Part shown: positions 53,091-62,417 of the stretch, one piece after another
Layout: every line of letters begins with the position of its first letter
Numbering within the stretch: position 1 is the stretch's first letter
Source: Neptuniibacter pectenicola
GTDB lineage: Bacteria; Pseudomonadota; Gammaproteobacteria; Pseudomonadales; Balneatricaceae
Assembly: GCF_001597735.1 (NCBI RefSeq)
Contig: NZ_LUTS01000004.1
Location: 186,001 to 250,000, forward strand
Length of the DNA: 64,000 nt
Direction: 5' to 3'
Made by a program: the position numbers and the translations under genes
Notes under the pieces: model-generated
The model's input: the letters and a program-made list of their open reading frames with translations, nothing else
Told to the model about the DNA's origin: nothing
The model's database searches: none

Positions 53091-54728
53091 TTATTGATTA
53101 ATCGCTGAATCACGACTCTGCATAGGGGTTAAGCTGCTCCAAAAACGAGCGGCTTTTTCAACCTGTTCAGATAATCTGTGAATATGACTTAAGGCATCAA
53201 GCAGTAAGATACTGTCCTGTGGGTTGAGTGTGCCTTTAATACTGCTTTCTAAAATAAGGGACTTAATGGTTTGATATTTGTGCTCTAGTCTTTTGATCAG
53301 TTTACGGCTATCGATACCTGATATGCATGAATTATCGGCTATTTTGCAGCTGTCGATTAATTCGATAGTACTGTGTTGATAACTATGCACCTGTTCGCGA
53401 ATGGATCTGTCTGAGAGTTGCTCAATATATTCATAGTATTGAGGTATTAGAGCAGATAAACGCGCGATTTCACTATAGTACCGTGTAATACGCATTGCGG
53501 AGGGTAGTATTTCACTGATCTCGGTTGTTAAGTTGTTTTGAGCTATCTTCTGGTTATATTCGCCGATTTGTTCATTCAGTTCATGAACGCTATGCATTGA
53601 TGTGGTCAGTTTCGCTGTTTCGGAGAGTTCAGCGCTCACTGCCGCTTTAGCCATTTTCGATGTCAGCACGCTAACACGGCTTAATTCATTTTTCATTGCT
53701 TCTACGGCTAAGGCGGGGGATGCAAGAATCGTTTTATCAAGAAATCTAGGTTGGCCAAAACGCTCTTCTTGCGAGCAGAATCGCCGATTAAGAAACTGTT
53801 CTAGATGGTTAGTGAACGGCCATAAAATGGCGACCCCGATCAAATTGAAGAGGGTATGAAAAGCGGCTAAAAGAATAACTAAATTAAGATTTTTTAGATC
53901 GTTGTTAATGATTCCAGCAAGTAGTACTAATAAAACAACCCCAATAAGCCCCGTTATTAAATTAAAAATAACATGGGCCGCTGCAATTCTTTTTGCATTA
54001 GATGTAGCGCCGATGACAGACAGTATGGCGGTTGAGGTTGTGCCTAAGTTAGCCCCGATAACGAGGGCGCCTGCTGATGCGATTGGAATGGAGCCCGCCG
54101 CGGTCAATGAAAGTGTAATAGCCATGGCGGCAGATGATGACTGCATTAACAAGGTTAAAATAAATCCGGCTAACACGCAGAGTATTAAGCCCAGTGCTGA
54201 ATCTGTCATTTGATCAAGGGGCAGATAGCTATCTAAACCATCAAACGCATTTTTAAGATAATCGAGCCCAATAAAAAAAAGACCAAATCCCGCTAAGGCC
54301 ATACCTAAGTGACTCACTTTACGGTCGCCGCCGATGAGTTTTAAGAGCATGCCGATCGCGACCATAGGGAGAGCAAAGGCGCTAATTTTAACTTGAAAAC
54401 CGATCAGTGCGACCAGCCACCCTGTCATTGTTGTGCCGATATTACAGCCATAGATAACGGCGATGGATTGTCTAAGTTTAAGTAAACTCGCATTCACAAA
54501 GCCAATGGTTGCGATGGTGACTGCACTGGAGGACTGCACGATTGCCGTGATGAGAATGCCGGATGCTAACCCCTTTAAGGGCGAACCTGTCGCTGCTTGT
54601 AAGGCTTTTTTCAAACCGTGACCTGCAGCTTGCTGCATGCCTGTGGTCATTAAATGCATACCAAGAAGGAATAAGCCTACGCCTCCGGCTAAGTCACCCA
54701 ATAGTCCCAACATCATAAATAACCACAT
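53091..54728 (-). CDS. Na/Pi cotransporter family protein (NptA/YjbB type) with PhoU-like tail
   Basis: A 545-aa inner-membrane phosphate transporter of the NaPi-II (PNaS) family. Two inverted membrane repeats each carry the QSSSA signature (AIVQSSSAVTIATIG near residue 66 and LLMQSSSAAMAITLS near 196), and GCNIGTTMTGW and GANLGTTSTA mark the paired loops. After residue about 345 a cytosolic PhoU-like helical region follows, ending in HIHRLSEQVEKAARFW. It may mediate phosphate uptake or efflux; the direction cannot be read from sequence. It probably shares a transcript with trmO. Confidence 0.9.
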   Translation of the reverse strand: MWLFMMLGLLGDLAGGVGLFLLGMHLMTTGMQQAAGHGLKKALQAATGSPLKGLASGILITAIVQSSSAVTIATIGFVNASLLKLRQSIAVIYGCNIGTTMTGWLVALIGFQVKISAFALPMVAIGMLLKLIGGDRKVSHLGMALAGFGLFFIGLDYLKNAFDGLDSYLPLDQMTDSALGLILCVLAGFILTLLMQSSSAAMAITLSLTAAGSIPIASAGALVIGANLGTTSTAILSVIGATSNAKRIAAAHVIFNLITGLIGVVLLVLLAGIINNDLKNLNLVILLAAFHTLFNLIGVAILWPFTNHLEQFLNRRFCSQEERFGQPRFLDKTILASPALAVEAMKNELSRVSVLTSKMAKAAVSAELSETAKLTTSMHSVHELNEQIGEYNQKIAQNNLTTEISEILPSAMRITRYYSEIARLSALIPQYYEYIEQLSDRSIREQVHSYQHSTIELIDSCKIADNSCISGIDSRKLIKRLEHKYQTIKSLILESSIKGTLNPQDSILLLDALSHIHRLSEQVEKAARFWSSLTPMQSRDSAINQ

Positions 54729-54809
54729 CTCAAATCGGTAAACTTAATTGTTGTGCTAAACCGACAAAGAATCAATTAGATGTCAAAATCATTCACTAAT
54801 AATTACTGC

Positions 54810-55499
54810 TCATTTGGGTGTTCTTGCTAGAACAATCGCATCAACACGTTCAGCGCCGGCACTGAGTAATGTTTGCGCGGCTGCATCTAAGGTCGCACCG
54901 GTTGTCATCACATCATCCACTAATACGATATGTCGGTGAGGAGGGGCGATACATTTGAATACGTTATGTTGGTTTTTTAGACGCTCATCCCGTGTGAGTG
55001 TCATCTGTCGCCGAGTTAGTTGTGTTTTTTTTAATAGGCGTGTTTCTACGTTCATATTGAGCTTTTTACCGAGTTCTAAGGCGAGAAGTTCGGCTTGGTT
55101 GAAACCTCTTTTATAAAGATTGAAACGATGCATCGGCACCGGAACTAAAGCATCCGCGTGTATCGGTAATGAACCGTGGGTCGATAACAGCTGGGCGAGG
55201 TGGCCGATATACTGTGTTTTTCCACTGTATTTTATCTTCCCTATAAAATGGTCAATTGGGAATTTATAGAGGAAGAGGGCATCGACGTGAGTAAATGCAG
55301 GTTTCTTTTTAAGGCAGGAGCCGCATAAGGTGTCGTGGTTGGTCGCGGTTAAAGGAAGAGCGCAGATAGCGCACCGTGCCTCTAACCAAGGGAGGTCTTT
55401 TTGGCAAGCGCTGCAGATGCCTGATGGGGTGTTACAGTGTTGCAGGCATATAATGCATAGATCAAATAATGACCTATAGTCTACTTTATTGAATATCAT
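54810..55499 (-). CDS. comF: ComF-family phosphoribosyltransferase-like protein
   Basis: A 229-aa protein of the ComF/GntX family, linked to DNA uptake and use of DNA as nutrient. The N-terminus has zinc-finger-like Cys pairs (CIICLQHC, CSAC, CAIC and CGSC). The phosphoribosyltransferase fold follows, with VPVPMHRFNLYKRGFNQAELLA and the PRPP loop HIVLVDDVMTTGATL. It diverges from bioB with only 112 bp between the two starts, the common gammaproteobacterial bioB-comF arrangement. Confidence 0.92.
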   Translation of the reverse strand: MIFNKVDYRSLFDLCIICLQHCNTPSGICSACQKDLPWLEARCAICALPLTATNHDTLCGSCLKKKPAFTHVDALFLYKFPIDHFIGKIKYSGKTQYIGHLAQLLSTHGSLPIHADALVPVPMHRFNLYKRGFNQAELLALELGKKLNMNVETRLLKKTQLTRRQMTLTRDERLKNQHNVFKCIAPPHRHIVLVDDVMTTGATLDAAAQTLLSAGAERVDAIVLARTPK

Positions 55500-55502
55500 A
55501 GG

Positions 55503-55530
55503 TTGACAGTTCCTTCTGTCAGGATAGAAT
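55503..55530 (+). promoter_or_regulatory. bioB promoter with embedded inverted repeat
   Basis: TTGACA at 55503-55508 and TAGAAT at 55525-55530 are separated by 16 bp, a strong sigma-70 match. An inverted repeat TGACAG-N6-CTGTCA (55504-55521) starts in the -35 box and fills most of the spacer, an ideal place for a repressor. It does not look like the enterobacterial BirA operator. Confidence 0.7.
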
Positions 55531-55611
55531 TACGCTATTACATAGGCGTAGCCTGTAGAGCGTTGAAGCATCATGCTTCATGATCGTTATTTTCAAGGGG
55601 ATGGTTTTAAG

Positions 55612-56655
55612 ATGCAACAGTTGGGTGCAATTCGTCATGATTGGACAGAGGCAGAGGTGAAAGCGCTGTTTGAGCTGCCTTTCAATGATTTGATGTTTAA
55701 GGCGCATAGCGTGCATCGGGAGAACTTTGATCCTAATGAAGTGCAGGTGAGTACGCTGTTATCGATTAAAACAGGTGCATGTCCTGAAGATTGCAAATAC
55801 TGCCCTCAGAGCGGCCATTACAATACGGGGCTTGAGAAAGAGCGCTTAATGCAAGTTGAGCAAGTGCTTGAGAAGGCAAGAAAAGCGAAAGAGACGGGAT
55901 CGACTCGTTTTTGCATGGGAGCCGCTTGGAAGCACCCTGCAGATAAAGATATGCCGTATGTGATCGAGATGGTTAAAAAGGTTAAAGAGTTGGGCTTAGA
56001 AACCTGCATGACCTTAGGTATGTTAGATGAAGACAAAGCAGAACAGCTCGCGGATGCGGGTTTGGACTACTACAACCATAACCTTGATACTTCTCCGGAA
56101 TTTTATGACAAGATTATTACCACACGTACCTACCAAGACCGTCTAGACACGTTACAAAATGTGCGAGACTCCGGCATGAAGATTTGTAGCGGTGGGATTT
56201 TGGGTATGGGCGAAACGGCAAGAGACCGCTATGGTCTATTGATGCAGTTAGCGAATATGCCTGTCCAGCCAGAGAGTGTGCCAATTAACATGTTGGTTAA
56301 AGTGGCAGGTACGCCACTGGAAAACGTAGAAGACCTGGATCATTTAGACTTTATTCGTACGATCGCTGTCGCACGTATTATGATGCCCGCCTCCCATGTG
56401 CGTTTATCCGCCGGGCGTGAGCAGATGAGTGATGAGACTCAAGCCATGACCTTCTTTGCGGGGGCGAACTCTATCTTTTATGGTGAGTGCTTGTTGACGA
56501 CACCTAACCCAGAAACGCACCGCGACCTACAGCTTTTCCGTAAACTCGGTATCAATCCTGAGCAGCGTATCTCTGAAGCTGATGATACACAGGAAGCCGT
56601 TATACTGAATGACTTGCAGAAGCAGACGGATAGTCAGCACTTCTACGAAGCTTAA
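55612..56655 (+). CDS. bioB: BioB, biotin synthase
   Basis: Radical SAM enzyme that inserts sulfur into dethiobiotin. The ATG at 55612 gives 347 aa, close to E. coli BioB (346 aa), and is preceded by AAGGGG; an upstream ATG at 55573 would add 13 residues. The 4Fe-4S motif CPEDCKYC follows [41 protein letters not shown] and [10 protein letters not shown] are the family landmarks. The [17 protein letters not shown] segment is also typical. It is the first gene of bioBFHCD. Confidence 0.96.
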   Translation: MQQLGAIRHDWTEAEVKALFELPFNDLMFKAHSVHRENFDPNEVQVSTLLSIKTGACPEDCKYCPQSGHYNTGLEKERLMQVEQVLEKARKAKETGSTRFCMGAAWKHPADKDMPYVIEMVKKVKELGLETCMTLGMLDEDKAEQLADAGLDYYNHNLDTSPEFYDKIITTRTYQDRLDTLQNVRDSGMKICSGGILGMGETARDRYGLLMQLANMPVQPESVPINMLVKVAGTPLENVEDLDHLDFIRTIAVARIMMPASHVRLSAGREQMSDETQAMTFFAGANSIFYGECLLTTPNPETHRDLQLFRKLGINPEQRISEADDTQEAVILNDLQKQTDSQHFYEA

Positions 56656-56734
56656 CGCTGTTATCTAAGAACGAGGAGCAGCGTCTACTGCTCCTGATTT
56701 TTTGTCCGGATCTACTCCTTACTAGAGATCGTCT

Positions 56735-57889
56735 ATGTCTTTTGATGATTTATCTGCTGAGCTTGAGCTAAGAAAGCAGCAATCCCTTTATCGTAGTCGC
56801 CGCACACTTCAAACGGCCCAGCAGCCCATCGTGCAAGTTGAGGGGCGGGAGTTTCTAGCGTTCTGCTCTAATGATTATCTAGGGCTGGCTAACCATCCTG
56901 AAGTGATCAGGAGTTTTCAGCAAGCGGCGAATAAATATGGTGTAGGAGGCGGCGCTTCCCATCTTGTTAATGGCCACAGTCAGGCCCACCATGAGCTTGA
57001 AGAAGCGTTAGCTGAATTTACCGGACGGCCAAAAGCGTTGTTGTTTTCAACGGGCTATATGGCAAATATTGGTGCGGTGAATGCGTTACTGGATAAGCGT
57101 GATGCTATTTTTCAAGACCGGTTAAACCATGCGTCGTTACTGGATGCAGGCTTGCTTAGTGGGGCACGGTTTCAGCGCTATCTACATAATGATGCGGATA
57201 GCCTAGATAAAAAATTAGCCAAAACTGATGCCCGTCGTCACTTAGTGGTGACCGATGGTGTTTTTAGTATGGATGGCGATGTGGCGGATCTTCCTGCGCT
57301 CTCCTCCGTGTGCAAAAAGCATCAGGCATGGTTGATGGTCGATGATGCCCACGGTTTTGGTTGTTTAGGGCAGCAGGGTGGCGGGTGTGCCGAATACTTC
57401 GCTATGCCGAATGACGATTTACAAGTCTTGGTGGGGACCTTAGGTAAAGGGTTTGGTACTGCGGGTGCGTTTGTCGCCGGTTCAGACGCGTTGATTGATA
57501 CACTGGTACAGCATGCACGCACCTACATTTACACCACAAGTATGCCGCCTGCTGTTGCCGCGGCAACCCTCACCAGTTTACGCCTCCTTAAAGAGGAAAC
57601 GTGGCGACGGGATAAATTAACTCAGCTCATAAAACAATTTAGGCAAGGGTGCTCTGAACTCGGGTTAACATTGATTGATTCTCCTACGCCCATTCAGCCA
57701 ATTATGATTGGTGAATCCTCTAAAGCGATGCAGATAAGCAAAATATTAGAAGATGATGGTATCTATATTAGCGCGATTCGTCCGCCAACGGTGCCGCAAG
57801 GCGGGGCGCGGTTGCGGGTTACATTGAGTGCTGCCCATACGGAAGAACAGGTTAATCGCTTACTTCACGCGTTAGAGAAGGTGAGCTAA
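56735..57889 (+). CDS. bioF: BioF, 8-amino-7-oxononanoate synthase
   Basis: PLP enzyme condensing pimeloyl-ACP and alanine to KAPA. The 384-aa protein has [36 protein letters not shown], the DDAHGFG Asp and the PLP Lys in [13 protein letters not shown]. The C-terminal [22 protein letters not shown] is standard. It ends at the first base of bioH (overlapping TAATG), indicating translational coupling. Confidence 0.96.
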   Translation: MSFDDLSAELELRKQQSLYRSRRTLQTAQQPIVQVEGREFLAFCSNDYLGLANHPEVIRSFQQAANKYGVGGGASHLVNGHSQAHHELEEALAEFTGRPKALLFSTGYMANIGAVNALLDKRDAIFQDRLNHASLLDAGLLSGARFQRYLHNDADSLDKKLAKTDARRHLVVTDGVFSMDGDVADLPALSSVCKKHQAWLMVDDAHGFGCLGQQGGGCAEYFAMPNDDLQVLVGTLGKGFGTAGAFVAGSDALIDTLVQHARTYIYTTSMPPAVAAATLTSLRLLKEETWRRDKLTQLIKQFRQGCSELGLTLIDSPTPIQPIMIGESSKAMQISKILEDDGIYISAIRPPTVPQGGARLRVTLSAAHTEEQVNRLLHALEKVS

Positions 57890-58656
57890 TGGGCCTTTAT
57901 GTTGAACGTTATGCCAATGCAGATAAACCTGAATTGGTTTTATTGCATGGCTGGGGTATGGATAGTCAAGTATGGGGGGGCTTTGCTGAGGCGCTATCCT
58001 CCTACTTTACTTTGACCTTAATTGATCTCCCAGGGTTAGGCCGATCGACTGGGTTTCCTGAACCTTACCGGGCCGATGCTGTTGTGGATATGTTAGTGGC
58101 GCAGGTGCCTAAGCGCGCCGTCTGGTTAGGTTGGTCTATGGGGGGGCAAGTGGCGATCGAGTTTGCAGCGCAACACCCTGAACGCGTTCAGGGGTTAATT
58201 ACGGTCGCATCAAATCCCTGTTTTGTTCAGCGCAGTGATTGGCCCTGTGCTATGAGTGAGGCCACACATCAGCAGTTTGAACAATCATTAGTGTCTAATG
58301 TTAATAAAACGCTTCAGCGCTTTATTATGCTACAAACCCAAGGGGCTGAAGCGGGACGCGATACGCTGAAACAGTTAAAACGCATTCTAAAAGCTCAGGC
58401 CCACGCGGCACCTATACAAAGCCTTCAGCTCTTAAGAGAAGATGCCCGTCCTCAATTGGCCGCTTTAACGATGCCGGTTATGCAATTGTTTGGTGATAAA
58501 GATCTATTGGTGCCATCCGCTGCTGCACAAGCGTGTGGACAGTTATCGAAGGGCGAAATCAAGGTGTATGAGGGGGCAGGTCATCTGCCTTTTTATTCAC
58601 ATCAGGCCGAGGTTGTTGATGACGTTGTTCGCTTCGTTCAGGAGTCGATTGTTTAG
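57889..58656 (+). CDS. bioH: BioH, pimeloyl-[ACP] methyl ester esterase
   Basis: Alpha/beta hydrolase that removes the methyl group from pimeloyl-ACP methyl ester, ending the BioC-BioH pathway. At 255 aa it has LLHGWGMDSQVW, the nucleophile elbow GWSMGG (Ser83), the Asp in LFGDKDLLVP and the His in GAGHLPFYSH. Overlap with bioF and with bioC by one base each makes the operon very compact. Confidence 0.95.
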   Translation: MGLYVERYANADKPELVLLHGWGMDSQVWGGFAEALSSYFTLTLIDLPGLGRSTGFPEPYRADAVVDMLVAQVPKRAVWLGWSMGGQVAIEFAAQHPERVQGLITVASNPCFVQRSDWPCAMSEATHQQFEQSLVSNVNKTLQRFIMLQTQGAEAGRDTLKQLKRILKAQAHAAPIQSLQLLREDARPQLAALTMPVMQLFGDKDLLVPSAAAQACGQLSKGEIKVYEGAGHLPFYSHQAEVVDDVVRFVQESIV

Positions 58657-59462
58657 TGGACATGCTTATCGACAAACAAAAGGTAGCGAGCTCGTTTAGT
58701 CGTGCAGCGGTGACTTATGACAGCGTTGCTGAGTTACAGCGTGATGTAGGCCATACACTGATGCAGCGCTTACCTAAAGAGCTTCGCTCTAGTGCTGGGC
58801 CGTGCGTGATGGATCTTGGGTGCGGCACGGGTTTCTTCTCGCCAAAATTAAAGCAGACATATCCTACGGCTCAGTTATTCAATGTAGATTTGGCGTTGGG
58901 GATGCTGCGCTACGCGCGGGAACAGAGAGCGGTGACCGGTGCCCATTGGATCTGTGCTGATGCGGAATACTTACCCTTTGCTAAGGGTAGTATGCATCTT
59001 ATCTTTTCCAGTTTAGCGATTCAGTGGTGTGAAGACTTTCCCGCATTAATGCAAGAGATTGAGCGGGTGTTAGCGCCGGGTGGTCAGTTTGTTTTTGCTA
59101 CGCTTGGGCCTAACACGTTGTGTGAATTACGCACGGCCTGGGGGCAAGCGGATCGCTATACACATGTAAATCAATTTCTCTCTTCCGATGAGCATTTGTC
59201 TGCTTTGCCGGACAGTCTCAGTGTTAATGTATTTGAAGAAGAGCTCAGGGTGTTACGTTATCCACAGCTTAAAGGGTTGACCGATGAATTAAAAAGGTTG
59301 GGCGCCCATAATATGAATGCAGGTCAGCAGATAGGTTTAACCGGTAGAGAAAGAGTCAAACGTTTTAAAGCGGCGTATGAAGCGCAGCGCCTGTCGGATG
59401 GCTCTATTCCTGCAACCTATCAAGTTTTCTATGGTGTGTTTGAAAAACGCTCAATGGAGTAA
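58656..59462 (+). CDS. bioC: BioC, malonyl-ACP O-methyltransferase
   Basis: SAM-dependent enzyme that methylates malonyl-ACP to start pimelate synthesis by the fatty-acid machinery. The 268-aa protein starts at GTG 58656 (overlapping the bioH stop; ATG 58662 is an alternative). It has KVASSFSRAAVTYDSVAELQ, the SAM motif VMDLGCGTGFF, AEYLPFAKGSMHLIFSSLAIQW-type sequence and FATLGPNTLCELR, all typical of BioC. It is translated with its functional partner bioH. Confidence 0.95.
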   Translation: MDMLIDKQKVASSFSRAAVTYDSVAELQRDVGHTLMQRLPKELRSSAGPCVMDLGCGTGFFSPKLKQTYPTAQLFNVDLALGMLRYAREQRAVTGAHWICADAEYLPFAKGSMHLIFSSLAIQWCEDFPALMQEIERVLAPGGQFVFATLGPNTLCELRTAWGQADRYTHVNQFLSSDEHLSALPDSLSVNVFEEELRVLRYPQLKGLTDELKRLGAHNMNAGQQIGLTGRERVKRFKAAYEAQRLSDGSIPATYQVFYGVFEKRSME

Positions 59463-59471
59463 GACGTACAG

Positions 59472-60158
59472 ATGGCTAAAAAAACCTACTTTATTGCAGG
59501 CACTGATACCGATGTGGGGAAAACCTGGGTAGCTGCGGGCTTGTTGGCTGCGGCGAATGGCAAAGGGTTATCAACCATGGGGCTAAAGCCTATTGCTGCT
59601 GGGTGTGAGCATACCGCAGAGGGGCTTAGAAACAGTGATGCGCTGTTGTTGCAAAATACCGCATCAATTCAATTACCGTATGAACAAGTGAACCCTTTCT
59701 CGTTTGAACCACCCATTGCGCCCCATATTGCGGCCATGGAAGAGCAGAGAATGTTAAGCGCCGATAGAATCGCGGCGTTGTGCCGCGGTGCTTTAATGCA
59801 ACCTGCGGACTTCGCGATTGTTGAAGGTGCGGGGGGGTGGCGCGTACCCTTAAGTCATCGAGAAACGATGGCCAGCATTCCTAAACAGTTAGGTATTCCA
59901 GTGATTATGGTTGTCGGGATTAAGCTGGGGTGTATTAATCATGCGTTGTTAACGGCAGAGAGCATCGCTCGAGACGGTTTGAGGCTTGCAGGTTGGGTGG
60001 CCAATTCAACAGCTGAATCCATGTCATGTTATGACGAAAATGTGGCAACGATCTCATCAATGTTACGTGCGCCGTTAATCGCAGAAATACCGTTTTTGCA
60101 GGAACTTTCACCCGAAGCCGTAGCCCAATATATCGACATAGATAAACTAGAATCCTAG
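59472..60158 (+). CDS. bioD: BioD, dethiobiotin synthetase
   Basis: ATP-dependent carboxylase that closes the ureido ring of dethiobiotin. The 228-aa protein has the P-loop FIAGTDTDVGKTWVAAGLL, the LKPIAAGCE substrate loop, VEGAGGWRVPL and VVGIKLGCINHALLTAE. It is the last gene of bioBFHCD, 9 bp after bioC. No clear terminator follows in the 86-bp gap to the next gene. Confidence 0.96.
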   Translation: MAKKTYFIAGTDTDVGKTWVAAGLLAAANGKGLSTMGLKPIAAGCEHTAEGLRNSDALLLQNTASIQLPYEQVNPFSFEPPIAPHIAAMEEQRMLSADRIAALCRGALMQPADFAIVEGAGGWRVPLSHRETMASIPKQLGIPVIMVVGIKLGCINHALLTAESIARDGLRLAGWVANSTAESMSCYDENVATISSMLRAPLIAEIPFLQELSPEAVAQYIDIDKLES

Positions 60159-60244
60159 AAAGTTGGTTAAAATGTGAACATTTCGTTGCTATGATCTATA
60201 ATAACAGCTGGAATGACTGTATTTGAATAAGCTGAGGTGCCAGC

Positions 60245-60496
60245 ATGAATGTGACTAACGCAATGCAATCTGGTTTTATAGGCATCAACCGTGGCTTGGA
60301 CAATGCGCCGAAAGCTGCGAGTGATGTAACTGGCTCAGGTAAACCTGAAGAGGTAGAGCAGGCTTCAGGTAGAAAACGAGATGAGGTTGTCGCCGAATCA
60401 GCAGCGGGGGTGTCTGTTGAAGCTGCGGCCACTAAAGTGGTGGGTGAGGTTGAAGAGTTAGGCCAGCCCGGATCCATTATTAATATACGCGTTTAA
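60245..60496 (+). CDS. Small conserved-looking protein upstream of an SprA-like gene
   Basis: An 83-aa soluble protein, start behind TGAGGTG. The N-terminus (VTNAMQSGFIGINRGLDNAP) resembles small flagellin-tip-like helical segments seen in short proteins that precede SprA-like genes in Pseudomonas and relatives (recognition by eye). The middle is polar and acidic. It lies 82 bp before the SprA-like gene on the same strand, so a shared role is possible. A 14-bp palindrome AAATGT-GA-ACATTT lies upstream at 60170-60183. Confidence 0.6.
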   Translation: MNVTNAMQSGFIGINRGLDNAPKAASDVTGSGKPEEVEQASGRKRDEVVAESAAGVSVEAAATKVVGEVEELGQPGSIINIRV

Positions 60497-60578
60497 TGAC
60501 GTGATTCACGGATAGAATCAGAGAGTTAAGTGAAGCATCATCGTTTTACCACTAAATTAATAGAGAGGAGGGCTGTTT

Positions 60579-61487
60579 ATGCAAATTACCAGCTCTAGTC
60601 ACTCTCAGGCCCTAAATGCCAATACTGCACCTATTGAGCTTCGATCCCAAGATGCTCAACGGGTGTTGTCATCTGTTGCTAATCTAGCCTCTCAAGAGGT
60701 CTTGGCGTCTAATCAGGGTGCGCTTAATCGTGATCGCGTGACGCTGTCGGCCGAAGCTGCTGCATTATCTCGCTTGGCTTCGCCTAGTACTGGACTGGCG
60801 GCGGATGAGGGCGAATTTATTGGTTTAGAATCCACCGGGCGTTCTATAACTTCAGCCACTGCTCCTGCCACTTCACAAGAGGAGGAGCAGCAAGAGTTAG
60901 CCATCAGTCGTGAGTTGGCGAAGCGTGATCGTGAAGTGAAAGCGCATGAGCAGACTCACGCTTCCATTGGTGGTGCTTACGCCTCGGCTCCTAGCTATAC
61001 ATATGAGCGAGGTCCCGATGGACGAATGTATGCGGTTGAAGGTGAGGTAAAAATTGATACATCCCCCATACCTAATGATCCAGAAGCAACCTTAGAAAAA
61101 GCTGAAATTATTCAGCGGGCCGCGCTAAGTGTGTCTGAACCATCATCAGCCGATCGTGCTGCAGCCGCTGAGGCGCGTGCGATGGCGATAGAAGCGAGGG
61201 CCGCAATACTTCAGCAGGAGAGGGAAGCTGAGGTAGAAAAAACGGAACAAAACGCTGCAGCAAAGGATGAAGCACCTGAGGATGAAAAATCTGCCGGTGA
61301 TGTTCTGCGCGAGTTAAGAGATGAAAAACTGGCCCGTTCAGATGGTGCTGCTGAAGCGTTGAATGAGTTTAATGATCGAATCAACGAAATTAACAAGCAG
61401 TTAGCAGAGATTAACAAAAAGTTAGTGGATGCAGGTGTGTTTCAGAAACGATTCCCCGAAGGCTTTTTCTTAGATAGCCAAGTTTAA
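60579..61487 (+). CDS. SprA-related putative metalloprotease (CJM1_0395-like family)
   Basis: A 302-aa protein whose central part (about 105-205) has the family block LAKRDREVKAHEQTHASIGG, SYTYERGPDGRMYAVEGEV and IDTSPIPNDPEATL. The HEQTH sequence is of the HExxH zinc-protease form. The N-terminal 100 residues are low-complexity, and the C-terminal 80 are charged and probably coiled coil (EALNEFNDRINEINKQLAE). No signal peptide is visible. The family is widespread and functionally unproven; peptidase activity is inferred from the motif only. GAGAGGAGG precedes the ATG. Confidence 0.8.
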   Translation: MQITSSSHSQALNANTAPIELRSQDAQRVLSSVANLASQEVLASNQGALNRDRVTLSAEAAALSRLASPSTGLAADEGEFIGLESTGRSITSATAPATSQEEEQQELAISRELAKRDREVKAHEQTHASIGGAYASAPSYTYERGPDGRMYAVEGEVKIDTSPIPNDPEATLEKAEIIQRAALSVSEPSSADRAAAAEARAMAIEARAAILQQEREAEVEKTEQNAAAKDEAPEDEKSAGDVLRELRDEKLARSDGAAEALNEFNDRINEINKQLAEINKKLVDAGVFQKRFPEGFFLDSQV

Positions 61488-61588
61488 ATTGGCTTGTGTC
61501 CTGCTGGCCTAACGCCTTACCGCTTTTTGGCGCGGCTGAACCTCTTACCCCCTGTATTGTGGCGGCCTACGTAAACGCATGGGCTACG

Positions 61589-62359
61589 TTAATGCCTACC
61601 TTTGTTTAAGTGATTCAATGCAATTTTTGAAAAGTCGGCGGGTTTCTCCGCATGGGGGTTATGGCCTGATCCCATGACGACTTTATAGCGTGCCTGTGGA
61701 AAAAGTTTGAGTACTGCGTCCCGGTGGGCTGGAAGCATGTAGTCTGACAACTCGCCTTTTACGAACAAAACCTCAGCATTAAACGGATTGCCGTTAGGGG
61801 CCGCACAAATGTTGTCGTACTGGTTATAAAGCGCATCGAGGTTCATGAGCCACGCAAAGGTGTTGTCTGCTGTGCGATAAAGATTTTTTAACAAAAATGC
61901 TCGGGTACCGTGATCGTCCACATACTGTGCTAACTGTTTACTGGCTTCGTTTCTTGACGTTAATGTGGCAAGGTCTATTGAATATAAGCCTTCAAATACG
62001 TTCGCATGGTGGGGAGGGTATTCGATGGGGGATATATCAACCACAATGAGCTGATCAATGCGTTCGGGATGATTTAGGGCAAGTTGCATGGATGTTTTTC
62101 CGCCCATTGAGTGGCCAATAATATTCACTTTGTTAAATCCAAGGTGATCGATTAACTCTACAATGTCATCCGCCATCAAGGCATAACTCATATCGTCTGA
62201 GTGTGGGGAGTGTCCGTGATTTCTTAAGTCTACAGCGATAACCTGAAAGTGCTGGGAGAGGACTTTAATTTGGCCGCCCCAGTTATCCATTGTGCCCAAC
62301 AGGCCGTGAAGGATAATTAAAGGCGCACCTTCACCCTGTTGTTTGTAGTTTAAAAGCAT
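61589..62359 (-). CDS. ybfF: YbfF-like alpha/beta hydrolase (esterase)
   Basis: A 256-aa cytoplasmic esterase. Landmarks are LIILHGLLGTMDNWG, VDLRNHGHSPHSDDMSY, the nucleophile elbow IIGHSMGGKTSM, VVDISPIEYPPHH and a late GSGHNPHAEKP that provides the His. This set matches E. coli YbfF, an acyl-CoA/ester hydrolase. It lies downstream of fklB on the same strand, beyond a terminator, so it may have its own promoter or rely on read-through. Confidence 0.9.
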   Translation of the reverse strand: MLLNYKQQGEGAPLIILHGLLGTMDNWGGQIKVLSQHFQVIAVDLRNHGHSPHSDDMSYALMADDIVELIDHLGFNKVNIIGHSMGGKTSMQLALNHPERIDQLIVVDISPIEYPPHHANVFEGLYSIDLATLTSRNEASKQLAQYVDDHGTRAFLLKNLYRTADNTFAWLMNLDALYNQYDNICAAPNGNPFNAEVLFVKGELSDYMLPAHRDAVLKLFPQARYKVVMGSGHNPHAEKPADFSKIALNHLNKGRH

Positions 62360-62377
62360 GACCGGTTCCCACTCATT

Positions 62378-62402
62378 AAAAAAGGCGGCCTAAACCGCCT
62401 TT
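62378..62402 (-). terminator. Rho-independent terminator after fklB
   Basis: Stem AAAGGCGG / CCGCCTTT with a 6-nt loop; on the minus strand it is followed by a run of T. It lies between the fklB stop and the ybfF start. Confidence 0.85.
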
Positions 62403-62417
62403 CTATGATAAACGAAA

